A stretch of DNA of 64,000 nt from Plecoglossus altivelis (taxonomy: Eukaryota; Chordata; Actinopteri; Osmeriformes; Plecoglossidae). The position numbers and the translations under genes are program-made. Position 1 is the stretch's first letter. Each line of letters opens with the position of its first letter. Shown piece by piece: positions 48,991 to 62,010 of the stretch. The notes under the pieces were generated by a model. It saw only the letters and a program-made list of their open reading frames with translations, had not been told where the DNA came from and did no database searches. The stretch lies in NCBI GenBank assembly GCA_036571765.1, contig BROE01000020.1:4577992-4641991 (forward strand), read 5' to 3'.

Positions 48991-50491
48991 CGCGTTTTGT
49001 CGATGACACACTTTTCCTGTCGGCTGGGCGTGTTCCAGTACGCCTTTCTGAGAATCAACCGTTGAAATGCATCTTATTGTTTATTGTTCTTTTTCAACAG
49101 ACAACACATTTCCTGGTAAATGTACAATTTAATCATGACAGTCTCCTCTAATGTCCATCTAAGGATGTAACCTGTCCATTTCCAAATCAGCGAGGAGTTC
49201 CCAGCGCTGTGAATCATTTCATGAACCACCTGCGAACAGTTAGTCCTAAGTGTGTAAATGTGTAGTAGCACACATACTTACTGTATGAAAGAGGCTGTGT
49301 GAGAGGTTAGAATCCTAAATGACCTGCCCAGTGGTGAGTACAAGATGTTTGAAGTATAGTCGACCATCAAAGCTGCAGTGCTGTACCGAGCATCAAAGCT
49401 GCATGACGTCAAAGCCTTGTTAGTACACATAGTGTTTTGTGTGGGTGTTGGTGTGAACATCCTTTGTTTTTCGATTTTCACAAGCCATAACTCCCCACAA
49501 AGGTGTCATTTGTTTGGTTTTGAGTGTGACAAACCAGGATTATGTCCACAATGTCCATTTCTGATTGAGTTGAGTGCGCTTGAAGACCAGTGCATTTAGT
49601 GTTTCTTGCTGGCTGCTGTCAGTTGGTCATGCTTTCCAGACATGTTGGAGCTGCTGCACTGGCCGTGATCTCTGATTGAACACGGCATCAATAGCTGAAC
49701 AGTGAGCTGAAGTGAATGTGAGAATAGACGCTTCTGAAGTCTGCGTTAAGCTCAACTTGCAGGGATCACAGACTTGCAAGGTGTGTGTTTGGCGATACAA
49801 TATTACAATATTATATAATCGTTTGGCACTTTTTAATTTGAGCGTTCTTTTTATACCAGAGCCGTTATGAATTTTCCCCGTTATGAATAATCCCAGCCTG
49901 TTCTTGTAAAGTAAACACTAGCACAATCATGATGCATTGTAAAGTTAGACATTCTGCACAAGGAGATGGGGAGATCAAATTTGCTTGTATAATACGGGTC
50001 TTGAGTCTGACACTCAAACTCCCAACTCTGACTGTCCACACAAGATGAATCCCTAACCGTATCCCTATACCCGATTGTAGACACTTGTTCAAACATTTTA
50101 CAGCTTCGGTTATCACAGGACATGTCATTTAAGGTGGTGAATCATGCAGTCAGCTCAGGAACAATTCGCTATTGGCCATGATGGAAGTAGGTGTCTGGGT
50201 ACGATATTTAAACCCCTCCTGTGTCCCAGATGGCTGTTTAAACCCTCCAGGAGCTGGAAGCCTCACACACCTGAAGATGTCTCAACTGACTCAGCAGTCA
50301 TTTACCAGGGAGGAAAAGAGTTCAAGCATGCAACAGATTAAAAACTGGAGCCAAGGAAGTTTTCCATTTTATTTTTCATTTTCATTATCTACCAGTGAAA
50401 GTATAAATGCCAGGAGGATTAGAGAAATGACATGGGCTCTCGCCTTGCCTGGCCCCAGTGCTTATCCCCCTATACCTCTCTCATCCTCCCC

Positions 50492-50492
<1 letters not shown>

Positions 50493-50535
<43 letters not shown>

Positions 50536-50544
50536 TCTCTCTCC
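50493..50544 (+). repeat. CT microsatellite
   Basis: A (CT)n tract with few interruptions. The long Ser/Leu and Glu/Arg frames over it are products of the repeat. Confidence 0.95.
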
Positions 50545-53500
50545 AGCAGTGCCTCTGCAAACTCCTCCCCACCGTCGGCCATTCCCCATTCGGCTCACGG
50601 TGGAGCGGCCGGCCGGCGGCACAGTGGGTCGACCCTGGAGCACGGCGCAGTGTCTTAAGACTAGCTCCTAATCCCACAGATCTATTACAGATAGCAGGCC
50701 TGACACATGCGACAGAGATTAGAAGGGGCAGATACTGACTCTATTGATTGGCCTCTCATCCCAGGGCCAGTCCAACTGCTTGGCCGTGTAATGGAATGCA
50801 GTAATGAATTTCAGCAGCTAGTCAGAGCCAGCGGCTTTAAGTGCATAAGGACTGAAGTGAGCTAAACTGCAGAGAGGGGAGAGGCAGTGGGAGAGCACAG
50901 GGCCGTGCCACTTTAAATGAGGGTTAAAAGCTGCTGCCTCCTGCGAAATATGTGTTTTTTTGAAGTCCATTGAGTTGGGTTGGGAAACTGTTTTGTATCG
51001 GCCATCAGCGTACTTTTTTTCCCCTGCTGTTGTTTGTGAGAACTGTTTGTTTTTTGGCTGTCACGTTTAGCTAGGACGCCAACATCCCTGGAACGAGGAA
51101 GTCATTGTACAGTCTGTTCCCAGAGATGATGTGGCCAAGTAACTCATTTTGTCATCTGGGCGACAAATACACATATTTTACAAAGTAGCAGAATTCATGC
51201 TTTGATTTAAACTCCAATGACACTTCGAAATTTATGGTCCAAAGATATATTTACATATTTAAACCTCATTAGCCCACAATGTTCAGGCAGATAACCATTG
51301 CACACACCTCTGTTTGTCTAGTTGATGTTTACATTAAGTGCACACTTTTTGTCTCTACGGCACCCAAGAGACCAATGTTCCACAAACCTGTCTGCGGTGG
51401 TTGTCAATAAAGGAGAGGCATCTGAATGACAATAGGCTTGGGACTTGGTTCATGATAATGTGGACATTACCTCATTTACAGTCACCTAAAAAAACACAAT
51501 GTTAGAGTTAAGGTTAAGGGTGAGATTTGTGGATGTCAGTATGGGTGTTTGGACTTACGCACACAGAAACGCCACTACAAGTCACAATCCTTATAATTAT
51601 GGACAACTCGTAATAGCTTTATTTTGACAACTTTGCAGATGAGCAGCAGCCGTGAATTGTTTGAGTCCGAGTAATCGTCGCATACAAAGTCAAGGTTATA
51701 TCATTCCATAGGACACACGCTATTATAGCATGCAATGTGTTTACTGGCGCTACATATCACATTCCAACCACATGCCGATGTCTCCTTAAACAGCTCTCTC
51801 TCCCCCAGTCCCTTATCTCCCTCTCTGTGGCCCTTAACGTACAGCTGTGTCCCCAGGGCTTGGCACTGATGTGATGGATTGCCAACAACACACAATAGCT
51901 ACAAGGCCTCTGCTAATCACACTATTGATCCTGTAATTCTACCCATTTGAAACTCTTTAGCTTGGTGGGCGGCATCTATGGATAAAGTCCAGCCTTAGCC
52001 TGGGCGTTGCATCTCTGGGGACGTGATTGAGACCTGCACGCTGGTTCACATCTGAGGCTTTACTTCTCCTTAGTATTCAGGCACCGGGCTTCACAGAAGG
52101 CTCACATAGCGAGGAACAAACAGCAGATCGACCCCACTCTTTGTCTCTCAGCCTGGCTCAGCTGGGATGCGGCGCGCGGGCCTGCTGCGTGCTGGCTGCT
52201 GAACCAAGCCTGAGACCGCGGAGCCTGTCGCATCCGGATCACAGAGCTGGGGGATCACACTAGCAACATCTTTAGATGGGGCTTTCAAAGACTATTAACG
52301 ATCGTTAGCGAGAGGCTGTGTGGGGGTTCGTGGGATCCTGTTAAAGCAGCCCAAAAGAAGCTATGTCGGGGGAGCTGTTCACCACATGAAGAACTAACAA
52401 TGGGCAGTTTCGTTTTGTGACAGGGTAGGACAGGTGTCAGAACAAGGGAGTCTAGCTGCTGTATGTGCTACTGCTGCAACACTGCTGGATCAGTCATACA
52501 GAATCAACATCATTCATCAACCCACATAAAACTAAGCTGATAAATCAGTCGATGTTCTCAAGGTCCAACACCTGGACACCCATTCATAGTCTACGGACAC
52601 ATTTCCGAGTTGGTGTGCCACTGTGTGAGATTCAGAGGGACACTTTTTGGCCAGCAACTCATCATAATGACAGGAGCGAACACAACAGCACTGTAGTCCA
52701 TGAAAGAGATATCAGGTTAGGATGCGTGGCACTGGGCCATATATGTGCACTCTGGACAAAGGCAGATGGGGCCAGGTAGCTAATTGGTCCTAGGATCTCA
52801 TTTGAGATCTGCATGAAAGGGAGCGTAGCATCTCCATACTGTCACCAGATAACACAATAGAGTTTGCAGTCTTCCCTTTTATTGCACTGTGGCATTACTC
52901 GCCGGATATGAGGAAAAACAACTAGGAGAGGAGCTTCAGTGTGTTATTGTGTTATTCAAACTCACTTATGTACCTTTGAATAGGGTGGATTGGGAATCTC
53001 TGCAACACGAGAGGACTGAGTAAATGAGAGAGAGAGAGACATGAAGATAGAGAAAAAAGACCCAGGATTTAAAAAGGCTTGTCTGTCTAGACTGGGATCT
53101 AGAGATACATAGAGATGGAGAAATAGACCAGGAAAAAAACACTAGGACTAGGATGTCCGTTGGACATTGAATTACAGTCAAAATGTGTGTATCGAATGAT
53201 TGTTTCGAACAGTAGCAGTCATGTGCATGTGAGCCAAGTCACCCTCTCTAATGCTGTCAGAAGGATAATATATGACTTTATGAAGGAAGAACCTATAACA
53301 GTAAACAAAGGCTTCCATGTCTTTTCGCTCACATCTTGCCACTCGTTATGTTTCCAAAAGATAATGCCACTAGCCTCACAACCTTAACCTTAATTTCCTC
53401 TCATCGGTAACTACAGTGGCGAAAGTGTTGCAGGACCACGGCGCAGCGCTCTCTAATATGAATGACTCACTTGACGGTCGGCCACAGGCCATTAAAGTTG

Positions 53501-56500
53501 TCCCAAAGCAATAAGTCTTTTGTCTGCTAACAGTCGATGCTTGATAAGCTTAATCCTGGCTTGCGTTGTGTTTGCATGGCTTTGTGGGCTGCAGCCTTTT
53601 CTACAAAGATGTGTGCTGTGAATTAGTCACTTGTCAGCCTTTGTCTCTGGATTTGTGGGCCCAATTTGAGTTTATTTCCGGAAGCAAAAAACTCTGTGCA
53701 CTGTTAATGCTGAATGAATCTAAAAATCTCTGTTGTTTTGTCAAAAACAGAAACAAGGTAGTCAGAGGGCATTCTGGTGTTTGGAGGGTGTTGGCCGACG
53801 TGTGCGATAATACAAAGAATTGTGTCTGAATTGTAGAAACCTGTTTCTTCACCTTCAGTATTTTTTCAGTACTCTTTCGGAGGTACGATCGCATGCACGA
53901 AAGGAACAAATCATTTCCAGAAGAATTGTGTACATTTTATATGACATCCCTTCGGTTATTTACTTTCTCATTCATCAATAATCAGTCAGAAATCAATCTT
54001 AATACCCAAATGGTTTATTGTTAAGCTATTTCCCCACAATTCACAGAAACATTTGGGAAAAGCTAAAGGAATGTGGCCTAGAAAAGATGAGGATGTGTAA
54101 ATAAATAGGAAACCTTAACAATGTACATTCGTGTTGAAGACACAAACTGTAAATCTCATAAAACTGGAATTGGTACTCACACCTCAAGTGCGTTTCTGCT
54201 ATGAGGTCCAAGGCTGAATCTAAATAACTGGGAGACAGCCATGCTTGGATGATGACGAGCACTTTTGGTGCCACACAGACATTTTGCAGAGTTTGGCCGG
54301 AATTCTTCACAAACATGCTTTACACTTCAACTAGGCAGCATAGTCTGTAATTTTTGGCTCTTTTGCCATTGCTTAACGGGATTTTCTTACCACCGTTTTT
54401 TGGCCAAAGTGTCCAACCAAGTATCATTGTGCATGTTTCATGTTTCTATAGCAACCGCTAAGAGGGCCAAGCACAAACGACCCCCACCCTAAATCCTTGA
54501 ATGTGCACTTAGATTTCTGTTCATGTATTCCACTTGCTCAGAATGAAAGTGTCACATGGGCTTACCTGTCGAAATTTTCCGTATGAGGTGAGAGAAATGG
54601 AGCAAAATTCTGACAATGCCTGAAACCCTGTCTTTAGGAGAAATTATGAGGAGTTCAATGTTCAAATAGTGGGAGGACAGGGGTAAGGGGGGGACAGGTG
54701 TCACTGAGTCACCCTTCTGCTTCTTCCTAATGTTGCCGACACAGCGGTTTGGCCTCTGGTCCTCTGATTTACCACCCATCTAAGACTAACTCTGTAATCA
54801 CACTTTTAACCAGCTGAAACACCAAAAAGCTTTTTCGATGGCTGGGGTCCAAGGTATTTACACCGAGAACTAAGTTGAACCAATTCAATTCAGTTACGTG
54901 GGCACCATGTCAAGTCTCAGTGAACCCACTCTCCGCAGGAATATCAGCATGTAAAAGGCTTGCAAATTTCTGCAGCAAAATGGCGGTGCCCTCTATGCAC
55001 CTCTCTGTTTTAAGATCATCTTCAAAGCAACTTAACATCTCTCTTTTTCTACCTCGTCGGGGCTGGGTTTGAAGTACAAAGATAAGGCGGTCTCGGACTG
55101 AGGCAGCGTAGGCCATGTGTACATGGTCACCCACACTCCCCTTCAGCGTTACCCACAATCCCATTAATCGCATTAGCGGGGCATCTCAGAGGACCATAGC
55201 CAAGTTGGATTAATTGGCCTCCACTATGCAAAGCAGGCACAGTATAACAGGAATTCAATAGTGAGGGGTGTAATGAATGATTACTGAAACATTTCACTGC
55301 TGCCCAAAGGTTAGGGAGAAAATATGTTAGTGGAATCCTATCCCTTGCTTACACGAAACCCTTTTTGGAAATCATCTGTTCAGCAGAGAAAGGATGGTGC
55401 CTAATGACTGGAAGGTGTGTGACGGAAATTTGACAACAGCTGACAACGGTGCAGTTTTCCGTTAGGGCGTTGAAAGGACAGGACATTTTCTGCTCTGAAT
55501 TGAAACAGTTCCCCTTACCTATTCCGAGGGATATGGATAGAACCCAGCCGCACCCACTATATGTCCCCTCTGGGCCACTATAGATCAGCTTTCTTCTGGC
55601 CCACGGGAGAGGTTGAGAGGGGAGGGTCATTCATTATTGAAATGTCCAAAGGGGGTAATTCTCACGAGGCATATTTTCTATGTGTGCAGTGAATCTGAGC
55701 CAAGACACTGAGGTTAATAGGCCTGTCAAGAAGATACCACACATGCATCTACAGAGCACCAACTGTCACACTTAGCCCAGACAGTGGAGAAATACGTTAG
55801 TCAGTATTTTAGAGCTGCACGACTCTCTACAGGACGAGGATTGCACGAGTACATCTATTTGTACTTTGTCTATGTGCAAGCACAACAGAAGATGCCTTTT
55901 ACACACTAAAACAGGTGTGTTGTGTGTAGCCAACACGCAACACAGTATGTATAACAATCTGTTAATTTTGTGTACGAGCATGTTGAAAACATGCATCTCT
56001 ACAGGTGAGGCGGCTCATCTGTTTGAATCAGCTGTGGCCTCAGATAGGACACGGTTGTGAATGGTCAAATATCATGCTTATCATGGGGTCCTACATTTTA
56101 AAAACCCACCAAGCAAGCCTTTCCTTTCCCATCAATCTCCAGCTAATAGGATACACACAGCCTCAACTATAGACAAACTTCCCTTGATATAATTTGGGGG
56201 AATTGAAGTCTGTGGGCTGCCAGAGACCCGATGTCTCTAGGAGCCAGGTCTTTAGAGAAAGAACTCCGAGGCATGCCGAGGTGAATCGGAATTGGAAAAA
56301 AAGGAAACTGCAGCAGACGTGCAGAAGTGCCTGTGTGTTCAACCCCCCCAGGACCCTGAACCCCCCCTGTTTCCCAAACTCCTTTTCACTTTAATTGACT
56401 GAGCCAACTCCTCAAAAAAAATTAAAAAAACAAACAGACAACGGACTTGAAAGAAACTTACTCAGAAGGAAGAATGATTCAAATATTGTATCTTTCATTG

Positions 56501-56985
56501 TTGGCACAGTTCGACTGTTGAACAATCAAGCCATGGGAAACTGCCACAGGAACTTCCTTGGGTAGGCGCCTCACCTAGCTACATAACATCCACACCTATC
56601 TCTCCCATCTTTCTGCTCAAACCGCAAGTAACGATGCTTTTCATGGTGATGAAAAGAGGCACTTGTTTTTCATATTTCATGATTATTTGTTTTGGCAGTT
56701 ACTGACTTTCCCCACTTAATGCTGTTAAAAACCGACTGCCTGTAAATGGAGGTCATGCCTATGACAAATTCCTCTCTATTCCCATGCATCACATTTCATT
56801 ACGTCTCCGGTGCTAGCGCCTAGCACCTGCTGGTTTCTGTTTAGAGCATATTGATTGGTTGTCTACTTATGGCAGTGTAAGAAATACAGCAAATTAAATA
56901 CTCCCAACGGTAAGAACCAAAAAGTAAGTAAAACCGCAAAATAAACATACTGAAGAGATGAAAATGCACTACTCGTGTACGTCAT

Positions 56986-57031
56986 GCACGCACGCACGCA
57001 CACACACACACACACACACACACGCAACGCA
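56986..57031 (+). repeat. CA microsatellite
   Basis: (CACG)n leading into (CA)n. Confidence 0.95.
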
Positions 57032-58217
57032 CACAAATGTATACACGCAATTATCTACATTTAGTGTTGTAGAAAAACATTTTACCCCCTTTGAATGGAT
57101 GCTTGACCCCAACTCGATTCGGCACCAACAAACTCAACCCGCTCTGTTCAGAGTGCTTTACTTAAGGGAGCCAGATAAAAGGAAGCCAACCTCTTACCCA
57201 TCTCTCTCCTTCCTTTCTGTTCGACAATTCTCTCAAGTTAGAGAGGTCGGGTTGCCAGCAGATGGAGAGAGAGAGAGAGCGCACCATGGCTGCCCTAGGA
57301 TCTCTGAGCTCCAGCCAACTCCACTTCTTATTCTCCCGAGGTTTACCCAGGAATAACTGTAACAATTTCATTTCTGATATGAGGCAAGTGGTGTGGACCG
57401 AAGGGCAAAATCAACTCTCAACGTTTGATCTCCCCACCAGCTGATTTACATTTGCAGAGCGTAGCCCTAATCTGCCCCATTTATCCGAACAAATGAAGGA
57501 GAGAGAAAAGAGAGAGCGAGAGTGAAAGAGAAACAAGAAAAGGAATGAGAAGGAGGAAAGGAAGAGAGGGGCCTTGACTGTGAAAGTTTTTCTTTCAGGG
57601 ATTTTTTTTCTTCTTCGCAGAGGATGAGGAGGAAGACAGAACAGCCTTTGTGCTGGTCTATGTGGACTGAGGGATTGAAATGATGCCAAATTTCCACTCC
57701 TCCTCCCTGAAAGAGCATGGTGTGCTTCTCAGATGAGGAGCTGTATAACCCTAGCTTTCCAAACCCATCTGTGTTCACTTCCTGTTGTGTGTGCTCATTT
57801 GCGCGAATAGTTGCAGTTTAATTGAAACATTAACTGCGTATTGATTCTGTGCTGGTTTATATCTCTATTCCGCTACTCATTTGGAACGGATTAGACCACA
57901 TAACAAACTAATTGAAATCAAGTTCACATCCATAAAGATGTATAAAAAAACTGTTTATGTGGACGTCTTACCAGAATGTTGCATTACTTATGACACTTCG
58001 AAACAGCTCAAAATCGCATGTGTGTATATTATAAGTATATATATTAAGCCCATTTAGCACATTACTCACTGTTTCAGTTTGAGGCTTTGGGTTACATTCC
58101 CCATCCGTTGCGCCGAGCGTCTCAACATGCGCATCACTGTGGATCCCCTGGCCACGCCCGCACAGGTGGTCCCATCCCCTTGGTGGCTGGCTCGCCAAGT
58201 TCCCTTGAGCGTCATTG

Positions 58218-58218
<1 letters not shown>

Positions 58219-58257
<39 letters not shown>

Positions 58258-58262
58258 CGCGC
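58219..58262 (+). repeat. CA microsatellite
   Basis: A (CA)n tract of about 30 bases passing into alternating CG/CA sequence. Confidence 0.95.
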
Positions 58263-61200
58263 GCGTTTTAGTTCCCTGCCTGATCTGTTCACTGGGGGCA
58301 CAGTCACCATCTGGAGGGCACACCAGCCAGTGTTCCAGCACTGTACATATGTAGCCAAATCTGGTAGTTTCCAGAGATTTCCTCTATGCATGCATGCGCA
58401 TATATCCCTGTGTGATTCTCCTCTGGCCTAGTAGAGGCCCTACAACCAGCTGCCTCAGTGTGTGATTTATAGGTGACTGAGACTGTGGTGCTGAATCTGC
58501 AGAATCTGCAACTGTACTGCAGTGTGGGGCTGATCTACATAACATGCTGCTTTCAAAGATGGGAAAAAGTATCATTTTTGGGGGTCAGGAATGAAAACGT
58601 GCTTTAGAATCCTTTATCATCAAACCAGTCCCAGAAAGTGGACTCAAAATGTAAGTTCAGTAGGATAGCTTCAGAGGAGAATAGACACACCTTAGATTAT
58701 GGTAGTGCATCAAATTGCAATTCTGTCTAGATACCGTCCTTACGGTGGTTGGGGCTTGAAGTATAAATATCCACCAATAGGTCCATACGATCTGTTAAAA
58801 AAGGGCTCATTCACATGTGGTTGAGTTTGTTTCTATGGTGATCAATAACCTGCTAGCACAGGATGGATGAGAAGACGTTATGGCAATATAACAAAGAGTG
58901 GGTTGCATTGACAATGCCATCCATACTGCTCTGTGGTCTCAGTTGGACAGAGCAAATATCAAGTAAATTCCAATGCAATCCATTCCCTTTCTGTCGGCAA
59001 GTCCCAGTTTACGTATGTACATGTTATCAACCTTTCGGGTTACTTTCCCCATCGGTGTCCAGCTTTTCTTCGGAGATGGATGGATGAAAAGGATGGATGC
59101 AGGGATAGAGGAAAGAAAGTTTGGATGGATGAAGTTGCCTAAAATTCTTGGATCTTTGGCTTTACTTTTGTTGTTGTTTAGTCAGTTCTAGAACTGCACA
59201 TTTTGATTGACTAGTAGTCTGAAAATCAGCACCTGGCCTGGAATGAATGAATAGATAGTTTGATGGTTGTATAATACTGTAGTAAGACAATGAAATGCAC
59301 TCCATAGCACACTGACTACGCCACAATATACAATATTAAGAACACTATAAATGATTGAATGACTGACAAGCTGTTTGTCAGTGTGGTTGGCTAAGATGTT
59401 TTTTCTTGAGAAGTGGTCAACTACGGAGAGAAAATATTGACAGCGTTTCTTCAGGTTGTGGGGTATGATCTTGTTTCAAGATTAAAAAACAACAGACCGT
59501 GGTGTGTCTAGTTGTTGAGCACACATAGCCACAGCCTCCATCCCAGCTGCATAACCCATGCTGCTCTTCCCCATACATCACAGACATCTACTGCCTAGGG
59601 TTGCTTTGGGAGATGTGACGTGAGATAATGCACACTGCTATGGAAGGGAATAATATCGATTTTCTAAACGGAGCTCAGCAGCTTTTACGATATTGCTTTT
59701 CATAATTGGAAAATTAGCGTTGGGCTCATCAGCATCCTACGTGGGGCCCCGCAGCCAGAGAGAACAGCGAGCCCAGAACCACCGCTGTCAATAGCACCTG
59801 CTCGTGTTTGCTTTCTTAAAGTCACCCTTGTCAATTGGCTGTGATCTGTGGGTTTAGATAGCTTCTGTATAGCCAAGACCAGACCTCTCTGAACATACAG
59901 GATCAAACGTCAGATTTTATTAAACGGTAATAAAACACTCAGTATAGAGCACAACTGCCTATGAAAGGACAAGTTTTGTTTTCTGAGTCGTTGGAAAAAG
60001 GAATGACTCCCTCGTAGTTTGCCATCCCAAATACCGTCAGTCATCCGATTGGTTTGATTTGTTGAACCCTTTCACGTGTGTTTTTTTAACGGCTGCAAGC
60101 ACATTTTGCTTCTGGTTTTCATTGTTGGAGACTCAAAACAGTTCGAAATACCGACCTCGTGTTTACATTCTGCGGAAAGGATTCGAATGGAGGAGCGGTT
60201 CCCTCACAATCGTGCGATTTGTGAATCTCGGAGGCCTGGTAACACGGTGGAGCTGCAGGACGAGTCTCCATTTGTTGCACTCAGCCTCCCCGTGGCTCGT
60301 CTAACCGATTGGATCTGGCAGACCAGCAGCTGGTTGATGTGTGCAGTGTGCCTCTTAGCCAACACGTGTGGTATCAAGCCACAATCCCAGCAGGAAATAC
60401 TTCAGAGGCTTTAAAGAACCAATATTGGTAATCTTTTTATAATAACTACACAGTGTTACCCCAATATTGCTTTGGTTTATTTCTGTTTTATTGAACAGCT
60501 TGCAAAGATACCATTGGGCTGTAAGTTCACTAACTCGTCTTGATGTGATATCTCCAAGCTGTTATGATTTGGGGTTATTATTGGCTCACAAAGTGCTGCA
60601 CAACAATAACTCCCAATTCAAAACAACCAAATAACAGCTTTTGTCATAACATGACTGACTGTCATGTTGTGAATAGGTTATGTATTCCAAGTAGAAAAAG
60701 CTGCCCCAAATAACTGTGAAGATCTGAGGACAGAGGAAAATACAACTGTTCCTTGAGGAGGAATCTGGTATTTCGTCAAGTTTTGTCTCTCAGAGGCTAA
60801 GCAAATGGGACTTGGAGTTCTAATCATCCATGCAATGCTGGAGGATGTTTCAAAGCCTTCCCATGCTTGTCTCCCTCTGGCCAGGAGAAGGGCGGAGAGC
60901 AGAGATAAGCCCCCAAATCTGGCCTCCCTCCCCAGGTAGGCCCCCCTGTCTCTCTGTAACTCCTCTCTGGAGAGCTACTCATGGCTACAGGACTTAACCC
61001 CCACCCCGCTCCCTCCCCCTTTCCCCCCTGCAATGGCAGCACAGGGAGGGATGCACAGCTCAGAAATGGTCCCGGGGATGAATTGCTTAATCAGAGGTAA
61101 ATTGCTTGGAAGACAAGGGGGTCTCTAACTGGATTGGCTGCTTACTGGGGCACACTCTGCTGTTTCTTCCTCCTGGATTACTGGCTGAGTTGTGACCTTG

Positions 61201-61689
61201 GAAGGGGGTGGGGGAGGGGTGGGACGCCACAGTGGAGAGCCGGGCGAATGGAGAAGAGCTGGGAAGTGTGTTGACATTTCATGTCAATGAGATGACAAAC
61301 ACTGCAGGAATCACTTAGGCCCCAGAGAATCTTGGAGTAATAAAGGTTTGCCACTATGGAGTGGGTGGGGCCTGCGGTGCATGTTGTTGCCGCGATTGCA
61401 CCGGGTCCCATCCTCGTCTTCATGCAATATCCACATATTGCTTCCCTAATGCAAGTGCCCTGTATTGAGGGTGAGGGCTCATATCACAGAATCTGTTATG
61501 ATGTAAGAAAGCAAATGAAAATATGTTGCTGATCTCAGCCGATTGCCAAAACGCGATCTTGATGTGCTTTACACGCGATACAGCCTGTCAAGTGGTCTAT
61601 GGACATCTGAAAACAATATCAATGAAATCCATACAATAAGTATACTTTCATGCATTCGATACGCTACGCATCAGAAACGTTCATTTTAA

Positions 61690-62010
61690 ACATGATCTCC
61701 CTCCCCCTACAGTAACATAACAAAAATGGCCTGTTCCCATGGAGATAATGTTATTTTGGCCATATCCTGACATAAAAGCTGGTTTATTCCATTAATTAAC
61801 GACTCTTTTGTACGGCTCATAGTGAGAGAGGGGGAATATCTGGCACGTTCACCCAAGCAGAGCCTCTAAAAAGCCTCTTGAAGATTAATACAAATAGAAA
61901 GAAGAGGGACTTTCTCCTGTGGGTCTGTTAATGAGGCTGCATTTTAAAGCAAGCGTTCAATTGGAAATAATGGAGTATTAATCTCTCCACCACGACAGCT
62001 GCAGAATACA
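61690..62010. promoter_or_regulatory. Candidate conserved non-coding element cluster
   Basis: Two adjacent blocks contain CCATTAATTAACGAC, GGAGATAATGTTATTTTGGCC, GAAGATTAATAC, GTTAATGAGGC, TTCAATTGG and GTATTAATC. They are non-repetitive and lie far from any recognised exon. Confidence 0.27.

Noticed and set aside
57982..58258. Possible exon after TTTCAG near 58077
   Set aside because: The frames on both strands lack any recognisable motif and run into the CA microsatellite; there is no convincing donor.
60059..60414. An 80-112 codon pair of overlapping frames in the gene-free region
   Set aside because: No domain, no splice context and no sign of coding bias; open frames of this size occur by chance in 20 kb.
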